Counted from the first letter of the stretch, positions 13,025 to 22,377 are shown. The stretch: DNA of 42,705 bases from Gemmatimonadota bacterium (GCA_025931135.1 JAICNR010000003.1:1-42705); one strand, 5' to 3'. Notes: generated by a model from the sequence alone, not told the origin. Numbers and translations: made by a program.

Positions 13025-14574
13025 CGAGACAGCGCGAGACCCTCCAGGGCCGAGAGGGCAGCTTCCCGACGCTCGAGGGAGATCCGCGCGATCGCGTCCG
13101 GCTCGCTCTCTATGCGGGTCAGAGTTTCCTCGTCCGGGGGTCCGTCGCGGTGCGCGTCGACGCGGTACCATCCCGACGACGCGATCAGGTACGTGCGCGC
13201 GCGCCCAGGAGTCGGCGACGGAACGCGGAACCTCACTTCGGCCGAATCGCCCGTTCGAGCCACCCAATAGCTACCGTCCTGGTCGGCGAACGGAGCGCGG
13301 ACATCGGTGCCGTCCGGTTGTCGCGCCGTCGCGACGTCCGCATCGCGAACGATGAAGGAAGGCTCCGGCCCGTAGTCGATCGCCGCGTGATCGACGAGCC
13401 AGAAGGACGCCGGTGCGGTGAGCCGCACCCGCACCGTTTCTCCTCCGACCCGACTCAGGTCGAGCGAGACGACCTGCCGCTTCACGATCTCGGGCCCCGC
13501 CTCCCAGACGAGTGCCTGGGTGCGCCACCCGTCGTAGGTCAGGACGGAGACGCGGAGGAACGCCTGGTCGGCGAGACGCCCGAAGAAGCGCCGGGCGCGC
13601 GCGGGGTCTTCATCGAGCGAGGCGTACCATGCGTCCAGCCCGGCCCCGTGAGCGCGCAGATATTCCGCCAGCAGGTGGGCCGCCCATGGCGTGTTGCGGC
13701 CGTCGACGACGAGCCGCGCCCGGCTCACCTGTGGCGGTCGAGCGAACTCGAGCTCGAGCCCGTCCCGGGGATCCCGACCCGCGACGGGTGTCGAGAGCGA
13801 GGACTCCCAGCTCCAGCCGTCACGCGCGGCCAGCCGCGCCAGCGCGTCGGTTCCGTCGAGGCCGCGGGCCGCGTCGGGGGGTCGTGGCTCACGCAGGCCC
13901 CGGATCTCACCCTGCGACGAAGGGGCGACGGTCGTACCGATGGGGTGGTCGACGACGAGGAGACGGAGGGCGTCGACGTAGTCGGTCTCCGCCAGCTCGT
14001 TCGCCACCTTGAGTCGCACGATCCCGTCGGCCGAGGCGGTGGCGTAGTCGAGGTTGTCGACGTCCGTCCGGGCCAGCGCTTCGGTGATCGCACCGCCGAA
14101 GGTGCCCGAGTCGAGGCGCCACCTCTCCCCGTCCCAGCTGTAGACAAGGGGGCACGAGGAGACGTCACTGGGCGGAGGCGCCGGGTCTTCGGTCGCGGCC
14201 CCGATCGCCGCGGCGGCGACGAGCAGCAGCGTCACGCCCCCGCCCACCGCGAGCACCGTCCGGGTGCCGGAAACGCCGCGCAGCTCGATCCGCTGGATGT
14301 CGGCCGTCGCGATCGCGCTTCGCGGGGCCTGGACTCCCATCGGGCCGAACAGCGGGAAGCCGATGAGGCTGTCTCCTTCGAGAACCGGCGACACGATCGT
14401 GAACTGCCGTCCCTCGCTGTTCGTGACGCGGACGCGATCGGGCTTCTCCGCGAGGGCCGCCGCGGGCGGCCCGTTCCACTCCTGCCATGTCCGACAGGAC
14501 GACACGGCGAGCAGGACGATCGCGACCGCCGCGAAGGATCGGATCGGGTTGGGACGTCGGGGTGCGGGGCTCAC
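13021..14574 (-). CDS. Lipoprotein of unknown function
   Basis: A 517-residue protein. GTG at 14574 is chosen because AAGGAG sits seven bases upstream, and it places a signal peptide with the lipobox VSSC (Cys27) at the N-terminus. A second hydrophobic stretch (about 110-130) is rich in Gly, Ala and Val. After it comes CPLVYSWDGERWRLD, a Cys-Pro-x-Val-Tyr-x-x-Asp-Gly pattern that I have seen in uncharacterised secreted proteins, followed by GTFGGAITEALARTDVDNL. The remainder is a mixture of beta-rich segments. The stop overlaps the ketosynthase start, so the two are translationally coupled and probably function together. It is divergent from the cus operon. No known catalytic motif was found. 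Confidence 0.82.
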   Translation of the reverse strand: MSPAPRRPNPIRSFAAVAIVLLAVSSCRTWQEWNGPPAAALAEKPDRVRVTNSEGRQFTIVSPVLEGDSLIGFPLFGPMGVQAPRSAIATADIQRIELRGVSGTRTVLAVGGGVTLLLVAAAAIGAATEDPAPPPSDVSSCPLVYSWDGERWRLDSGTFGGAITEALARTDVDNLDYATASADGIVRLKVANELAETDYVDALRLLVVDHPIGTTVAPSSQGEIRGLREPRPPDAARGLDGTDALARLAARDGWSWESSLSTPVAGRDPRDGLELEFARPPQVSRARLVVDGRNTPWAAHLLAEYLRAHGAGLDAWYASLDEDPARARRFFGRLADQAFLRVSVLTYDGWRTQALVWEAGPEIVKRQVVSLDLSRVGGETVRVRLTAPASFWLVDHAAIDYGPEPSFIVRDADVATARQPDGTDVRAPFADQDGSYWVARTGDSAEVRFRVPSPTPGRARTYLIASSGWYRVDAHRDGPPDEETLTRIESEPDAIARISLERREAALSALEGLALSR

Positions 14575-14671
14575 GGCCTCTCTCCTTGAAGGGGTTTCCA
14601 GCCTGCGTACGCATTCAGCGTATCGAGACTCGGTTCCCCCGCTCTGCCTCCGCGCTTCCCGGGCCCGCCCC

Positions 14672-14725
14672 GCGAGTGCCGTGAACGTCGCGGTCAACGC
14701 ACAGCTGCTGCGCAGGGCGCGATCG
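14672..14725 (+). pseudogene. Fragment of a second copB-like ATPase 3' end
   Basis: 43 of 54 bases match the last 54 coding bases of copB (11750-11803) without gaps. The translation has ASAVNVAVNAQLLRR against ASTVIVALNAQLLRR. Several differences are synonymous third-position changes, which suggests a remnant of a related ATPase gene rather than a fresh duplication. No upstream ATPase sequence is recognisable. The rest appears lost or replaced by the divergent lipoprotein-ketosynthase pair. Confidence 0.55.
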
Positions 14726-14744
14726 GAGAAGGTTCCCACACCGG

Positions 14745-14765
14745 CTGTCGGGATTCTACCGACAG
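14745..14765. promoter_or_regulatory. Inverted repeat upstream of cus operon
   Basis: CTGTCGG (14745-14751) and CCGACAG (14759-14765) form a perfect 7-bp inverted repeat with a 7-base spacer. Its position upstream of the -10-like box fits an operator. No matching regulator is known here. Confidence 0.4.
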
Positions 14766-14800
14766 ATAGGCCGAACGGGAGCGCCTAGAATCCGGCCTAT
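14766..14800 (+). promoter_or_regulatory. Second inverted repeat and -10 box at cus operon start
   Basis: ATAGGCCG (14766-14773) and CGGCCTAT (14793-14800) are perfect 8-base arms 19 bases apart. Between them TAGAAT (14786-14791) ends seven bases before ATG 14799. There is no clear -35 at the usual distance, so an activator may be needed (inference). Confidence 0.4.
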
Positions 14801-15143
14801 GCTGGGGATCATGCGGACAACGAGAGGCCCGGTCGCGGTCGCTATCCTGTCGGCCGCGCTGCAGCCTTGCCTCGTCTGCGCGCTGGAGCCGGAGCAGCCG
14901 GCGGTTCGTTCCGCGGAGACCTGCCAGGGAACCACGCATCAGGTAGCGGCCGCCTGCTCGGATGTCTTCGACGTCGAGCTGACGGTCGCTCCCACGGTTC
15001 CGGTGGGGATGCCCGCGCTTCCATCCACCGCTCCCGATGTCCTTCTCCATCCCCTGCGCTCTCTCGGCCATGGTGCGGTCGAGCCAACGCCCCCGGCTGA
15101 CGGACCGCCCCTCTGGCTCCGCCACGCCTGCCTGCTGGTCTAG
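14799..15143 (+). CDS. Small secreted Cys-containing protein heading the cus operon
   Basis: A 114-residue protein with an N-terminal hydrophobic stretch (residues 11-28, ending LVCALE) that looks like a signal peptide. The remainder has Cys in CQGTTHQVAAACSD, a Pro-rich middle and a C-terminus ending RHACLLV. Third-position GC is high, supporting coding. ATG 14799 is seven bases after a -10-like TAGAAT. ATG 14811 is an alternative. It precedes the TolC-like gene by 87 bases on the same strand. Small Cys/His proteins often accompany metal efflux operons, so metal binding is possible, but no known family was recognised. Confidence 0.55.
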   Translation: MLGIMRTTRGPVAVAILSAALQPCLVCALEPEQPAVRSAETCQGTTHQVAAACSDVFDVELTVAPTVPVGMPALPSTAPDVLLHPLRSLGHGAVEPTPPADGPPLWLRHACLLV

Positions 15144-15230
15144 AAGCTCCTCCTTCTGAAATGGGTCGTTGGCGGGACGGGACCTTCCCGGTCGCCGCTC
15201 ACGCTCGTCCATCGGAACGGAGGCTTTCTC

Positions 15231-16550
15231 GTGCGTACCCGAATCCCCACCGTCGTCGCGGCCGCGATCGCGCTGGCGGCGGCCGTCGTCCAACCGTTGC
15301 CCGGTCGGGCCCAGGAGGGCCCAGGTCCGGCGCTCGAGCTCCGCCTGGAAGAGGTCTACGCGCTCGCGGCCGAGCGGAATCCACGAATCGCAGCCTCGGC
15401 GGCCCTGGCCGATGCCTCTGCGATCATGGTCTCCTCGGCCGGCCGGCCCCCCGACCCGGTCTTCCAGATCGGGGCCATGAACCTCAGGCTGCCGGAGTTC
15501 GAGGCCGACATGGAGGCGTCCATGGCGCCCGCGATCCAGCTCATGCAGATGGTTCCCTTCCCGGGAAAGCTGGGCCTCTCGGAGCGCATCGCGCGCGGAA
15601 CGAGTGAGATGGCTCGCGCGAACGCCGAAGAGACGGCCTGGATGATCCGAACCGACGTCGCGATGGCGTTCTACGACCTGTATGCGGCCGACCGCCAGAA
15701 CGAGGTGATGCGAAGGACGCTCCGGATCCTCGAAGACTTCGAGAAGGTGGCCCGAGCGATGTACGGCGCCGGCACCGGGAGGCAGAGCGACGTGCTTCGC
15801 GCGAACGTCGAGATCGCCCGCATGGAGGCTGAGATCGCGCGGATGGACGCGATGCGGGAAGTCGCCGCGGCCAGACTCAACGGGCTCCTCGTCCGCCCGG
15901 CCGAGACCCCGGTGGCGTCACCGGTCTTCCCGGACCTCCCCGCCGGCATCCCCGCCCGCGACACGCTTCGGACATGGGCCGAAGAGACGCGTCCCATGCT
16001 GCTCGAGGCCAGGACGGGGGTGGAACGCGCCGGAGCCGCCCGCGATCTGGCGCGCAGGGAGCTCTGGCCCGACCTCACGCTCGGCGTCCAGTACGGCCAG
16101 CGCGACGCGGGCATGGGCCTCGAGCGCATGGGAAGCTTCATGGTGGGGTTCAGCCTTCCGGTCTTCGCGGGAAGCCGGCAACTCCGGATGCGCGACGAAG
16201 CGGCGGCGATGGAGCGGATGTCCCTGGCCGACCTTTCGGAAACGCGGGCGGGCGTCGACGCGCGGATCGGCGAGCTCCTTGCGGAGCTCAACCGGGCGCG
16301 CACGCTGATCGACCTCTACGAGAGCACCGTGATCCCGCAGGCCGAGGCGAACGTCGAGTCGTCGTACTCCTCCTACCGGGTCGGGAGCGTCGACTTCATG
16401 ACTCTCGTCGACGCACGGATGACGGTCAACCAATACGAGCAGGAGTATCACGAGCTCCTCGCCGACTACGGCGTCGGTGTCGCCGAGCTCGAGGCGGTCG
16501 TCGGCCGGGAGTTGCCGTCCGGTGCCGGGTTGCTCGCGGAGGTCCGGTGA
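15231..16550 (+). CDS. cusC: TolC-family outer-membrane channel of the Cus efflux system
   Basis: A 439-residue outer-membrane efflux protein. GTG at 15231 follows a good GGAGG ribosome-binding site (seven-base spacing). The signal peptide is cut near GRAQ. The rest has the repeated long helical pattern of TolC proteins, with the usual Asn-Pro in ALAAERNPRI early on and a second half repeat near DLARRELWPDLTLGVQYGQ. It is Met-rich around residues 80-110 (MNLRLPEF, MEASMAPAIQLMQM), which suits a copper/silver pump. There is no lipobox Cys, unlike E. coli CusC. The stop overlaps the adaptor start (GTGA). It would form the exit duct for the RND pump encoded two genes downstream. Confidence 0.92.
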   Translation: MRTRIPTVVAAAIALAAAVVQPLPGRAQEGPGPALELRLEEVYALAAERNPRIAASAALADASAIMVSSAGRPPDPVFQIGAMNLRLPEFEADMEASMAPAIQLMQMVPFPGKLGLSERIARGTSEMARANAEETAWMIRTDVAMAFYDLYAADRQNEVMRRTLRILEDFEKVARAMYGAGTGRQSDVLRANVEIARMEAEIARMDAMREVAAARLNGLLVRPAETPVASPVFPDLPAGIPARDTLRTWAEETRPMLLEARTGVERAGAARDLARRELWPDLTLGVQYGQRDAGMGLERMGSFMVGFSLPVFAGSRQLRMRDEAAAMERMSLADLSETRAGVDARIGELLAELNRARTLIDLYESTVIPQAEANVESSYSSYRVGSVDFMTLVDARMTVNQYEQEYHELLADYGVGVAELEAVVGRELPSGAGLLAEVR

Positions 16551-17731
16551 ACACGCGGAAGCAGGCATTGGTGTCCATCGGCCTCGTGGCGGCCGCCGCC
16601 ATCGCGGTCGCGCTGGTGACCCTGGGAAGGGGCGGGGGCACGGCGGATGAGGGAGAGAGAGGTCACGACCACGCGGCGAGCTCCGGAGACGCTGGAATCG
16701 AACGGTCTCCTGTCCGGCTCGACGCCGCCGCCGCCCGCCGGATCGGCGTGGGCTACGCGACGGCGGAGCTCAAGGTGGTCGACCACACGGTGCGAACGGT
16801 GGGGACCGTCACCTACGACGAGACGCGGATCGTGGACGTGAACCCGAAGGTCGAGGGATGGGTCGAGAGACTCTACGTCGATTTCACCGGAGCTCCCGTC
16901 CGACGGGGGCAGCCCCTGCTTGCGCTGTACAGTCCGATGCTCGTATCCGCCCAGGAGGAATTGATCCTGGCCCGGCGTCTGTTTGACGAGTCGGCCGGCG
17001 ATCCGCAAGGTCGCGCGACCGAGCGCGCGGAGCAGCTCCTCGAGGCCGCGCGCCGCCGGCTCGCGTATTGGGACATCCCGGCGGGCGAGATCCGGCGCGT
17101 CGAGAACACCGGCACCCCGACCAAGACGCTCACTCTCATGTCGCCGGCGTCGGGGTTCGTCGTCGAGAAGGACGTGTTCCAAGGCGCACGGGTCGGCCCG
17201 GGAATGAATCTCTACCGGATCGCCGACCTCTCGACCGTCTGGGTCGACGGAGAGGTCTTCGAGAAGGACCTGGGGCTCGTCCGGGAGGGTCAGGCGGCGC
17301 GGGTCACGGTCCAGGCGTATCCCGGCGATACGTTCCGCGGGGCGGTCACGTTCGTCTATCCGACCGTGGCGATGGAAGCACGGACCGGCCGGGTTCGAGT
17401 AGCGCTGGCGAACCCCGGTCTCCGGCTCAAGCCCGGGATGTACGCCGAGGTCGAGCTCGAGGTGTCGGCCGGGGACCGGCGGCTCGTGGTGCCACGGGGC
17501 GCCGTCCACGCCACCGGGGAGCGCTCGTGGGTCTTCCTCCAGACCTCCGAGGGCACGCTCGTCGCCCGTGAGGTCACCACAGGCCTCGTGGCGGGCGGCG
17601 ACATCGAGATCCTGGCCGGGCTCGAGGAGGGCGACTCCGTCGTCGCCTCGGCCAACTTCCTGATCGACGCGGAGTCGAGCATGGGATCGGCGATCGACGC
17701 CATGCCGGGCATGGACATGGAGGGCAATTGA
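16547..17731 (+). CDS. cusB: CusB-like RND periplasmic adaptor
   Basis: A 394-residue membrane-fusion protein. An N-terminal hydrophobic anchor (about 7-25) is followed by a His/Asp linker (RGHDHA). The barrel/lipoyl parts include VGTVTYDETRIVDVNPKVEG, typical of CusB-type adaptors, then YSPMLVSAQEEL and the hairpin. LKPGMYAEVELEV and a Met-rich end (MPGMDMEGN) follow. GTG 16547 overlaps the channel gene stop by four bases, and its own stop overlaps the pump start (TGATG). CusB passes periplasmic Cu(I)/Ag(I) to the pump and bridges it to the outer-membrane channel. The extra chaperone CusF was not found. Confidence 0.94.
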   Translation: MNTRKQALVSIGLVAAAAIAVALVTLGRGGGTADEGERGHDHAASSGDAGIERSPVRLDAAAARRIGVGYATAELKVVDHTVRTVGTVTYDETRIVDVNPKVEGWVERLYVDFTGAPVRRGQPLLALYSPMLVSAQEELILARRLFDESAGDPQGRATERAEQLLEAARRRLAYWDIPAGEIRRVENTGTPTKTLTLMSPASGFVVEKDVFQGARVGPGMNLYRIADLSTVWVDGEVFEKDLGLVREGQAARVTVQAYPGDTFRGAVTFVYPTVAMEARTGRVRVALANPGLRLKPGMYAEVELEVSAGDRRLVVPRGAVHATGERSWVFLQTSEGTLVAREVTTGLVAGGDIEILAGLEEGDSVVASANFLIDAESSMGSAIDAMPGMDMEGN

Positions 17732-20700
17732 TGCTGCGCCGGGTCATCGAGTGGTCGGTCGCCAACCGCTGGATCGTGCTGGTCTTCGCCGCGGCCGTCG
17801 TTGCGGCGGGGATCGTGGCCATGCGCGGAGCCCGGCTCGAGGCGCTGCCCGACCTGTCGGATGTCCAGGTGATCGTCCAGACCGACTATCGGGGACAGGC
17901 CCCGATGATCGTCGAGGACCAGGTCACGTACCCAATCGCCACCGAGATGCTGAAGGTTCCCGGGGCGCGGACGGTTCGTGGGTACTCGTTCTTCGGCGTC
18001 TCCTTCGTCTACCTGATCTTCGACGACGGGGTCGACCTTTACTGGGCGCGGAGCCGGGTCCTCGAGTACCTCTCGGCGATCCGCAGCGAGCTGCCGGTCG
18101 GCGCCGAGACCGCGATCGGTCCCGACGCGACCGGCCTCGGCTGGGTATACCAGTACGTCCTCATCGACACGACCGGTACGCGCGACCTCGCGGAGCTGCG
18201 CTCGATCCAGGACTGGTATCTGCGCTTCCAGCTCACCGCCGTTCCGGGAGTCAGCGAGGTCGCCAGCGTGGGCGGCTTCGAGCGGATGTACGAGGTCACC
18301 GTCGACCCGACCAAGCTCCGGGGTTACGGCATCGGCGTCACCAACGTGATGTCGGCGATCCGCGCCTCGAACGAGGACGTCGGCGCGATGATGATCGAGC
18401 TGTCCGAGCGTGAGTTCATGGTTCGGAGCCTCGGCTACTTGAAGGGCATCGAAGACGTCGAAGGAGTCGTCGTCGGCTCGACCGAGACGGGTGTGCCGAT
18501 CCGGGTGGCCGACGTGGCCACCGTCCAGCTCGCGCCGGACGTGCGGCGCGGCGTGGCCGATCTCGACGGCCGCGGGGACGTGGTCGGCGGCATCGTTATC
18601 ATGCGATTCGGTGAGAACGCGCTGGCGACGATCGAGCGCGTGAAGGAGAAGCTGGCCGGGATCGAGAGCGGTCTCCCCGAGGGAGTGATCGTGAAGCCCG
18701 TCTACGACCGTTCCGATCTCATCCATCGGGCGATCGATACGCTGAAGGAGAAGCTGCTGGAAGAGTCGATCGTGGTCGCGCTCGTGTGCCTCGTCTTCCT
18801 CTTCCACGTCCGTAGCGCGCTGGTGGCGATCCTCACGCTCCCGCTCGGCATCCTGATGGCGTTCATCGCCATGCGCTTCCTCGGTGTCGGCGCGGACATC
18901 ATGAGCCTGGGCGGGATCGCGATCGCGATCGGAGCCATGATCGACGCCGCGATCGTGATGATCGAGAACATGCACAAGCACATTGAGAGGGCGATCGTGG
19001 AGAAGGGGCGACGCCTCGGCGAAGCGGTCGTTGACGCTCGCGGACGCCTGTCGACGTCGATTCTCACACCCCCCGAGCGATGGGACGTGGTCGTCCGTTC
19101 GTCGAAGGAGGTGGGACCGGCGCTCTTCGTCTCGCTGTTGATCATCACGGTCTCCTTCCTCCCGGTCTTCACGCTCGAAGCCCAGGAGGGCCGGCTGTTC
19201 GAGCCCCTGGCGTGGACGAAGACCCTGTCGATGGCCGCGGCGAGCCTGCTCTCGGTGACCCTCGTTCCGGTGACGATGGGGCTATTCATCCGCGGGCGGA
19301 TCCGCGCGGAGCGGGCCAACCCGATCTCGCGCGCTCTCCAGTCGGTGTACCGTCCCGTGATCGACTTCGTGCTGGCGAATCGCTGGCCGGTTGTGGCGGG
19401 CGCGATCGCGGTCATGATCCTGACGTGGATCCCGTACCGGCGGATCGGCTCGGAGTTCATGCCGCCGCTGAACGAGGGAACTCTGCTGTACATGCCGACG
19501 ACGCTACCGGGGATCAGCGTGGCGCGCGCGAGCGCGGCGCTCCAGCGTCAGGACTCCATCCTGGCGTCGGTTCCGGAGGTCGAGACGGTGTTCGGCAAGG
19601 CGGGACGAGCGACGACGGCCACCGATCCCGCGGGCCTCGACATGTTCGAGACAACGATCACGCTGAAACCCGAAGAGCAGTGGCGCGCCGGGATGACGGT
19701 GGATCGCCTGATCGAGGAGATGGACGAGAAGGTCCGCTTCCCGGGATTCACGAACGCGTGGACGATGCCGATCCAGGGGAGGAACGACATGCTCGCCACC
19801 GGCATCCGGACACCGGTCGGCATCAAGATCTTCGGCGAGGATCTGGCCGAGCTCGAGCGGATCGGCGGCGAGGTCGAGGCCGCGGTGCGAATGGTTCCAG
19901 GCACGCGGTCTGTCTTCGCCGAGCGGACGGTCAGTGGCTACTACCTCGACATCGACATCGACCGCGCGGCCGCCGCGCGATACGGCCTCAACGTCGAGGA
20001 CGTCCAAACCGTGGTCCAGTCTGCGATCGGCGGGATGGCGATCACACAGACCGTCGAAGGGCGCGAGCGGTACGGCGTGCGCTTACGTTACCCGCACGAG
20101 TTGCGCGACCAGCCCGAGAAGCTCGAGGAGGTGCTGATTCCGGTACGAAAGGGGCGTTCGACGGGGGGCATGGACGGCCCCGAAGGAGGCACGCGGGCCG
20201 GCATGTCCGGGAGCGGGATCGCCGGGGACATGACGGTGAATCCCACGGGGACCGCGCAGATCCCGCTCGGCCAGATCGCCACGATCCGCACGGTCAGCGG
20301 CCCGATGGCGATCAAGACCGAGGACGCGTTCCCTACCGCGTGGGTGTACGTCGACGTGGCGGGCCGCGACATCGGAGGCTACGTGGCCGAGGCTACGGAG
20401 GCGGTCCGACAGTCGGTCACGCTGCCGCCGGGCTACACGCTCCAGTGGTCGGGCCAGTACGAGTACATGCAGCGCGCCAAGGAGAAGCTGAAGCTCGTGG
20501 TGCCCGCCACGCTGCTGGTGATCCTCCTGCTCCTCTACTGCAACTTCAAGAACGTCGGCGAGACGCTGATCGTCATGCTGTCGCTGCCGTTCGCGCTGGT
20601 CGGAGGCGTGGTGTTCATGGCGCTCCTCGGCTACAACTGGTCGGTGGCGGCGGCAATCGGATTCATCGCCCTCGCCGGGGTCGCGGCGGAGACGGGCGTG

Positions 20701-21081
20701 GTGATGCTGATCTACCTCGACCACGCCTGGACCGCGCGGCGCGAGAGGGGCGAGACGAGCCTGCGGGGCCTTTACGAAGGGATCGTGGAGGGCGCGGTCG
20801 ACCGGGTGCGGCCGAAGATGATGACGGTGACGGCGATCATCGCGGGGCTGCTTCCCATCCTGTGGGGACAGGGCACCGGAGCGAGTGTGATGAAGCGGAT
20901 TGCCGCGCCGATGGTGGGGGGGATGGTCTCCTCGACGATCCTGACCCTCGTCGTCATCCCGGCGATCTATTCGCTGTGGCAGGAGGCCCGGCTGAGGCGA
21001 AGTTCGCAGGTGGCGATCGAGGGCCTGCGTCAGGGCTCGGGGAGTCCAGCGAGCTCCGTGGTTCAGGCCGACCTGGCGTGA
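17731..21081 (+). CDS. cusA: CusA-like Cu(I)/Ag(I) RND efflux pump
   Basis: An 1116-residue heavy-metal RND pump with 12 predicted helices. The three methionines that bind Cu/Ag in CusA are present: LLYMPTTLPG (M588), LDMFETT (M638) and RNDMLATG (M687). Their spacing (50, 49) equals that of E. coli M573/M623/M672, which separates it from CzcA Zn/Co/Ni pumps. The helix-4 proton-relay Asp appears in GAMIDAAIVMIEN. An extra Gly/Met segment occurs near residues 811-840 (after RKGRSTGG) before the usual IPLGQIA. ATG 17731 overlaps the cusB stop. TTG 17728 is in frame but less likely. It expels periplasmic copper or silver using the proton gradient. Confidence 0.96.
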   Translation: MLRRVIEWSVANRWIVLVFAAAVVAAGIVAMRGARLEALPDLSDVQVIVQTDYRGQAPMIVEDQVTYPIATEMLKVPGARTVRGYSFFGVSFVYLIFDDGVDLYWARSRVLEYLSAIRSELPVGAETAIGPDATGLGWVYQYVLIDTTGTRDLAELRSIQDWYLRFQLTAVPGVSEVASVGGFERMYEVTVDPTKLRGYGIGVTNVMSAIRASNEDVGAMMIELSEREFMVRSLGYLKGIEDVEGVVVGSTETGVPIRVADVATVQLAPDVRRGVADLDGRGDVVGGIVIMRFGENALATIERVKEKLAGIESGLPEGVIVKPVYDRSDLIHRAIDTLKEKLLEESIVVALVCLVFLFHVRSALVAILTLPLGILMAFIAMRFLGVGADIMSLGGIAIAIGAMIDAAIVMIENMHKHIERAIVEKGRRLGEAVVDARGRLSTSILTPPERWDVVVRSSKEVGPALFVSLLIITVSFLPVFTLEAQEGRLFEPLAWTKTLSMAAASLLSVTLVPVTMGLFIRGRIRAERANPISRALQSVYRPVIDFVLANRWPVVAGAIAVMILTWIPYRRIGSEFMPPLNEGTLLYMPTTLPGISVARASAALQRQDSILASVPEVETVFGKAGRATTATDPAGLDMFETTITLKPEEQWRAGMTVDRLIEEMDEKVRFPGFTNAWTMPIQGRNDMLATGIRTPVGIKIFGEDLAELERIGGEVEAAVRMVPGTRSVFAERTVSGYYLDIDIDRAAAARYGLNVEDVQTVVQSAIGGMAITQTVEGRERYGVRLRYPHELRDQPEKLEEVLIPVRKGRSTGGMDGPEGGTRAGMSGSGIAGDMTVNPTGTAQIPLGQIATIRTVSGPMAIKTEDAFPTAWVYVDVAGRDIGGYVAEATEAVRQSVTLPPGYTLQWSGQYEYMQRAKEKLKLVVPATLLVILLLLYCNFKNVGETLIVMLSLPFALVGGVVFMALLGYNWSVAAAIGFIALAGVAAETGVVMLIYLDHAWTARRERGETSLRGLYEGIVEGAVDRVRPKMMTVTAIIAGLLPILWGQGTGASVMKRIAAPMVGGMVSSTILTLVVIPAIYSLWQEARLRRSSQVAIEGLRQGSGSPASSVVQADLA

Positions 21082-21087
21082 TACCAT
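21082..21087 (+). promoter_or_regulatory. Putative -10 box for ackA
   Basis: TACCAT ends nine bases before the ackA ATG, overlapping the end of cusA, and there is no Shine-Dalgarno sequence. No convincing -35 is visible. ackA could also be read through from cusA. Confidence 0.3.
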
Positions 21088-21096
21088 GAAGCCCGA

Positions 21097-22353
21097 ATGA
21101 ACGTGCTGGTCCTCAACAGCGGCTCCTCCACGCTCCGGTTTCAGATCATCGACACCGATCTCGAGCGGATCGAAGGCGACGCCGACCGGCGGCTGTCCCG
21201 CGGCCTGGTCGAGAGGATCGGGGGCCACGCGCTCCTGCGGCTCGAGTCCGAAGGCAGGGGCGTCGTTCACGAGGACGCGCCCCTGCGGGATCACCGCGCG
21301 GCGGTCGATCGCGTCCTGCGCTGGATCGTGTCGGAGGAATCGAGCATCGAGTCGGTTACCTCTATCGCCGACATCCACGCCGTCGGTCACCGTGTGGTGC
21401 ACGGCGGCGAGCGGTTCCGCGGCTCGGTCCGGCTCGACGCGGACGTCATGCGGGAGATCGAGGAGTGCAACGCGCTCGCGCCGCTCCACAATCCCGCGAA
21501 CCTGAGAGGCATCCGGGCGGCCGAGGACCTGCTCGGGCCGGGCGTGCCCCAGGTGGCGGTCTTCGACACCGCCTTCCATACCACCATGCCGCCCGCCGCC
21601 TACCTGTACGGGATCCCGTACTCCCTGTATCGCCGGCGCGGTATCCGGCGCTACGGCTTCCACGGGACATCCCATCGATACGTCGCGTACCGCTACCGGC
21701 AGCACATGGGGATCCCCCGGGAGGACGTGAACGTCATCACGCTCCACCTGGGCAACGGGTGCTCGGCCTGCGCCATCCGGCGCGGTGATTCGGTGGACAC
21801 GTCGATGGGCTTCACGCCGCTGGAAGGCCTCCTGATGGGGACGCGATGCGGAGACCTCGACCCGTCGATCGTGGAGTTCCTGGCTCTCGAGGAGGGGATG
21901 CAGTTCACGGAGATCGATTCGCTCCTGAACAAGCAGTCCGGGCTCCTAGGCATCTCGGGCCTGACGTCCGACATGCGGGAGCTCCTGCGCGAGGAGGAGG
22001 AGAACCAGGATCGGCGCGCCCGGCTGGCGATCGAGGTCTTCTGCTACAGGGTGCGGAAGTACGTCGGCGCCTATCTCGCGGCGATGGGAGGCGCCGACGC
22101 TGTGATCTTCACGGCGGGGATCGGCGAGAACTCGCCGGAGATTCGGGGGCGCATCTGCAGCGGCCTCGAGTGGATGGGGCTGGAGCTCGATCCGAAGCGG
22201 AATGCCGCCGCGCACGACGGAGTTACGGCGGAAATCGGGCGCGACGGTTCCCGTGTGCGGGCTCTCGTCATCCCCACGGACGAGGAGCTCCTCATCGCCC
22301 GCGATACCGTCCGGGTTCTCGAAGGAGCGCCGCTCCCCGGCTTCGCGCGGTAA
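21097..22353 (+). CDS. ackA: Acetate kinase
   Basis: A 418-residue member of the acetate kinase family (acetyl phosphate + ADP to acetate + ATP, cytoplasm). Family signatures include [15 protein letters not shown] at the N-terminus, [12 protein letters not shown], the [10 protein letters not shown] segment, [40 protein letters not shown] and FTAGIGENS. The length is normal. It lies 15 bases after cusA on the same strand. No phosphotransacetylase is in the window, so the pathway partner must be elsewhere. Its place inside a copper island is odd. Either it is read through from the cus operon or it has its own weak leaderless promoter. The gene ends in the terminator shared with the convergent gene. 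Confidence 0.95.
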   Translation: MNVLVLNSGSSTLRFQIIDTDLERIEGDADRRLSRGLVERIGGHALLRLESEGRGVVHEDAPLRDHRAAVDRVLRWIVSEESSIESVTSIADIHAVGHRVVHGGERFRGSVRLDADVMREIEECNALAPLHNPANLRGIRAAEDLLGPGVPQVAVFDTAFHTTMPPAAYLYGIPYSLYRRRGIRRYGFHGTSHRYVAYRYRQHMGIPREDVNVITLHLGNGCSACAIRRGDSVDTSMGFTPLEGLLMGTRCGDLDPSIVEFLALEEGMQFTEIDSLLNKQSGLLGISGLTSDMRELLREEEENQDRRARLAIEVFCYRVRKYVGAYLAAMGGADAVIFTAGIGENSPEIRGRICSGLEWMGLELDPKRNAAAHDGVTAEIGRDGSRVRALVIPTDEELLIARDTVRVLEGAPLPGFAR

Positions 22354-22377
22354 AAGAGAGCGGCGCCCCCGGTGCCG
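22351..22377 (-). terminator. Intrinsic terminator between convergent genes
   Basis: On the minus strand CGGCACC-GGG-GGCGCCG (complement of 22361-22377) forms a 7-bp hairpin with one wobble pair, followed by CTCTCTTTTA. It fits a Rho-independent terminator for the small Met/His-rich gene. The hairpin also follows the ackA stop on the plus strand, where the tail is weaker (TTCT). Confidence 0.65.

Noticed and set aside
14694-15293. Open frame of 199 codons on the minus strand across the cus leader
   Set aside because: Low-complexity, Arg-rich translation. The plus-strand frame has a signal peptide and high third-position GC, and the following operon is on the plus strand.
17356-18981. 541-codon minus-strand frame antisense to cusB/cusA
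   Set aside because: Arises from the high GC of cusA. The translation is His/Asp-rich low complexity and the plus strand holds proven family motifs.
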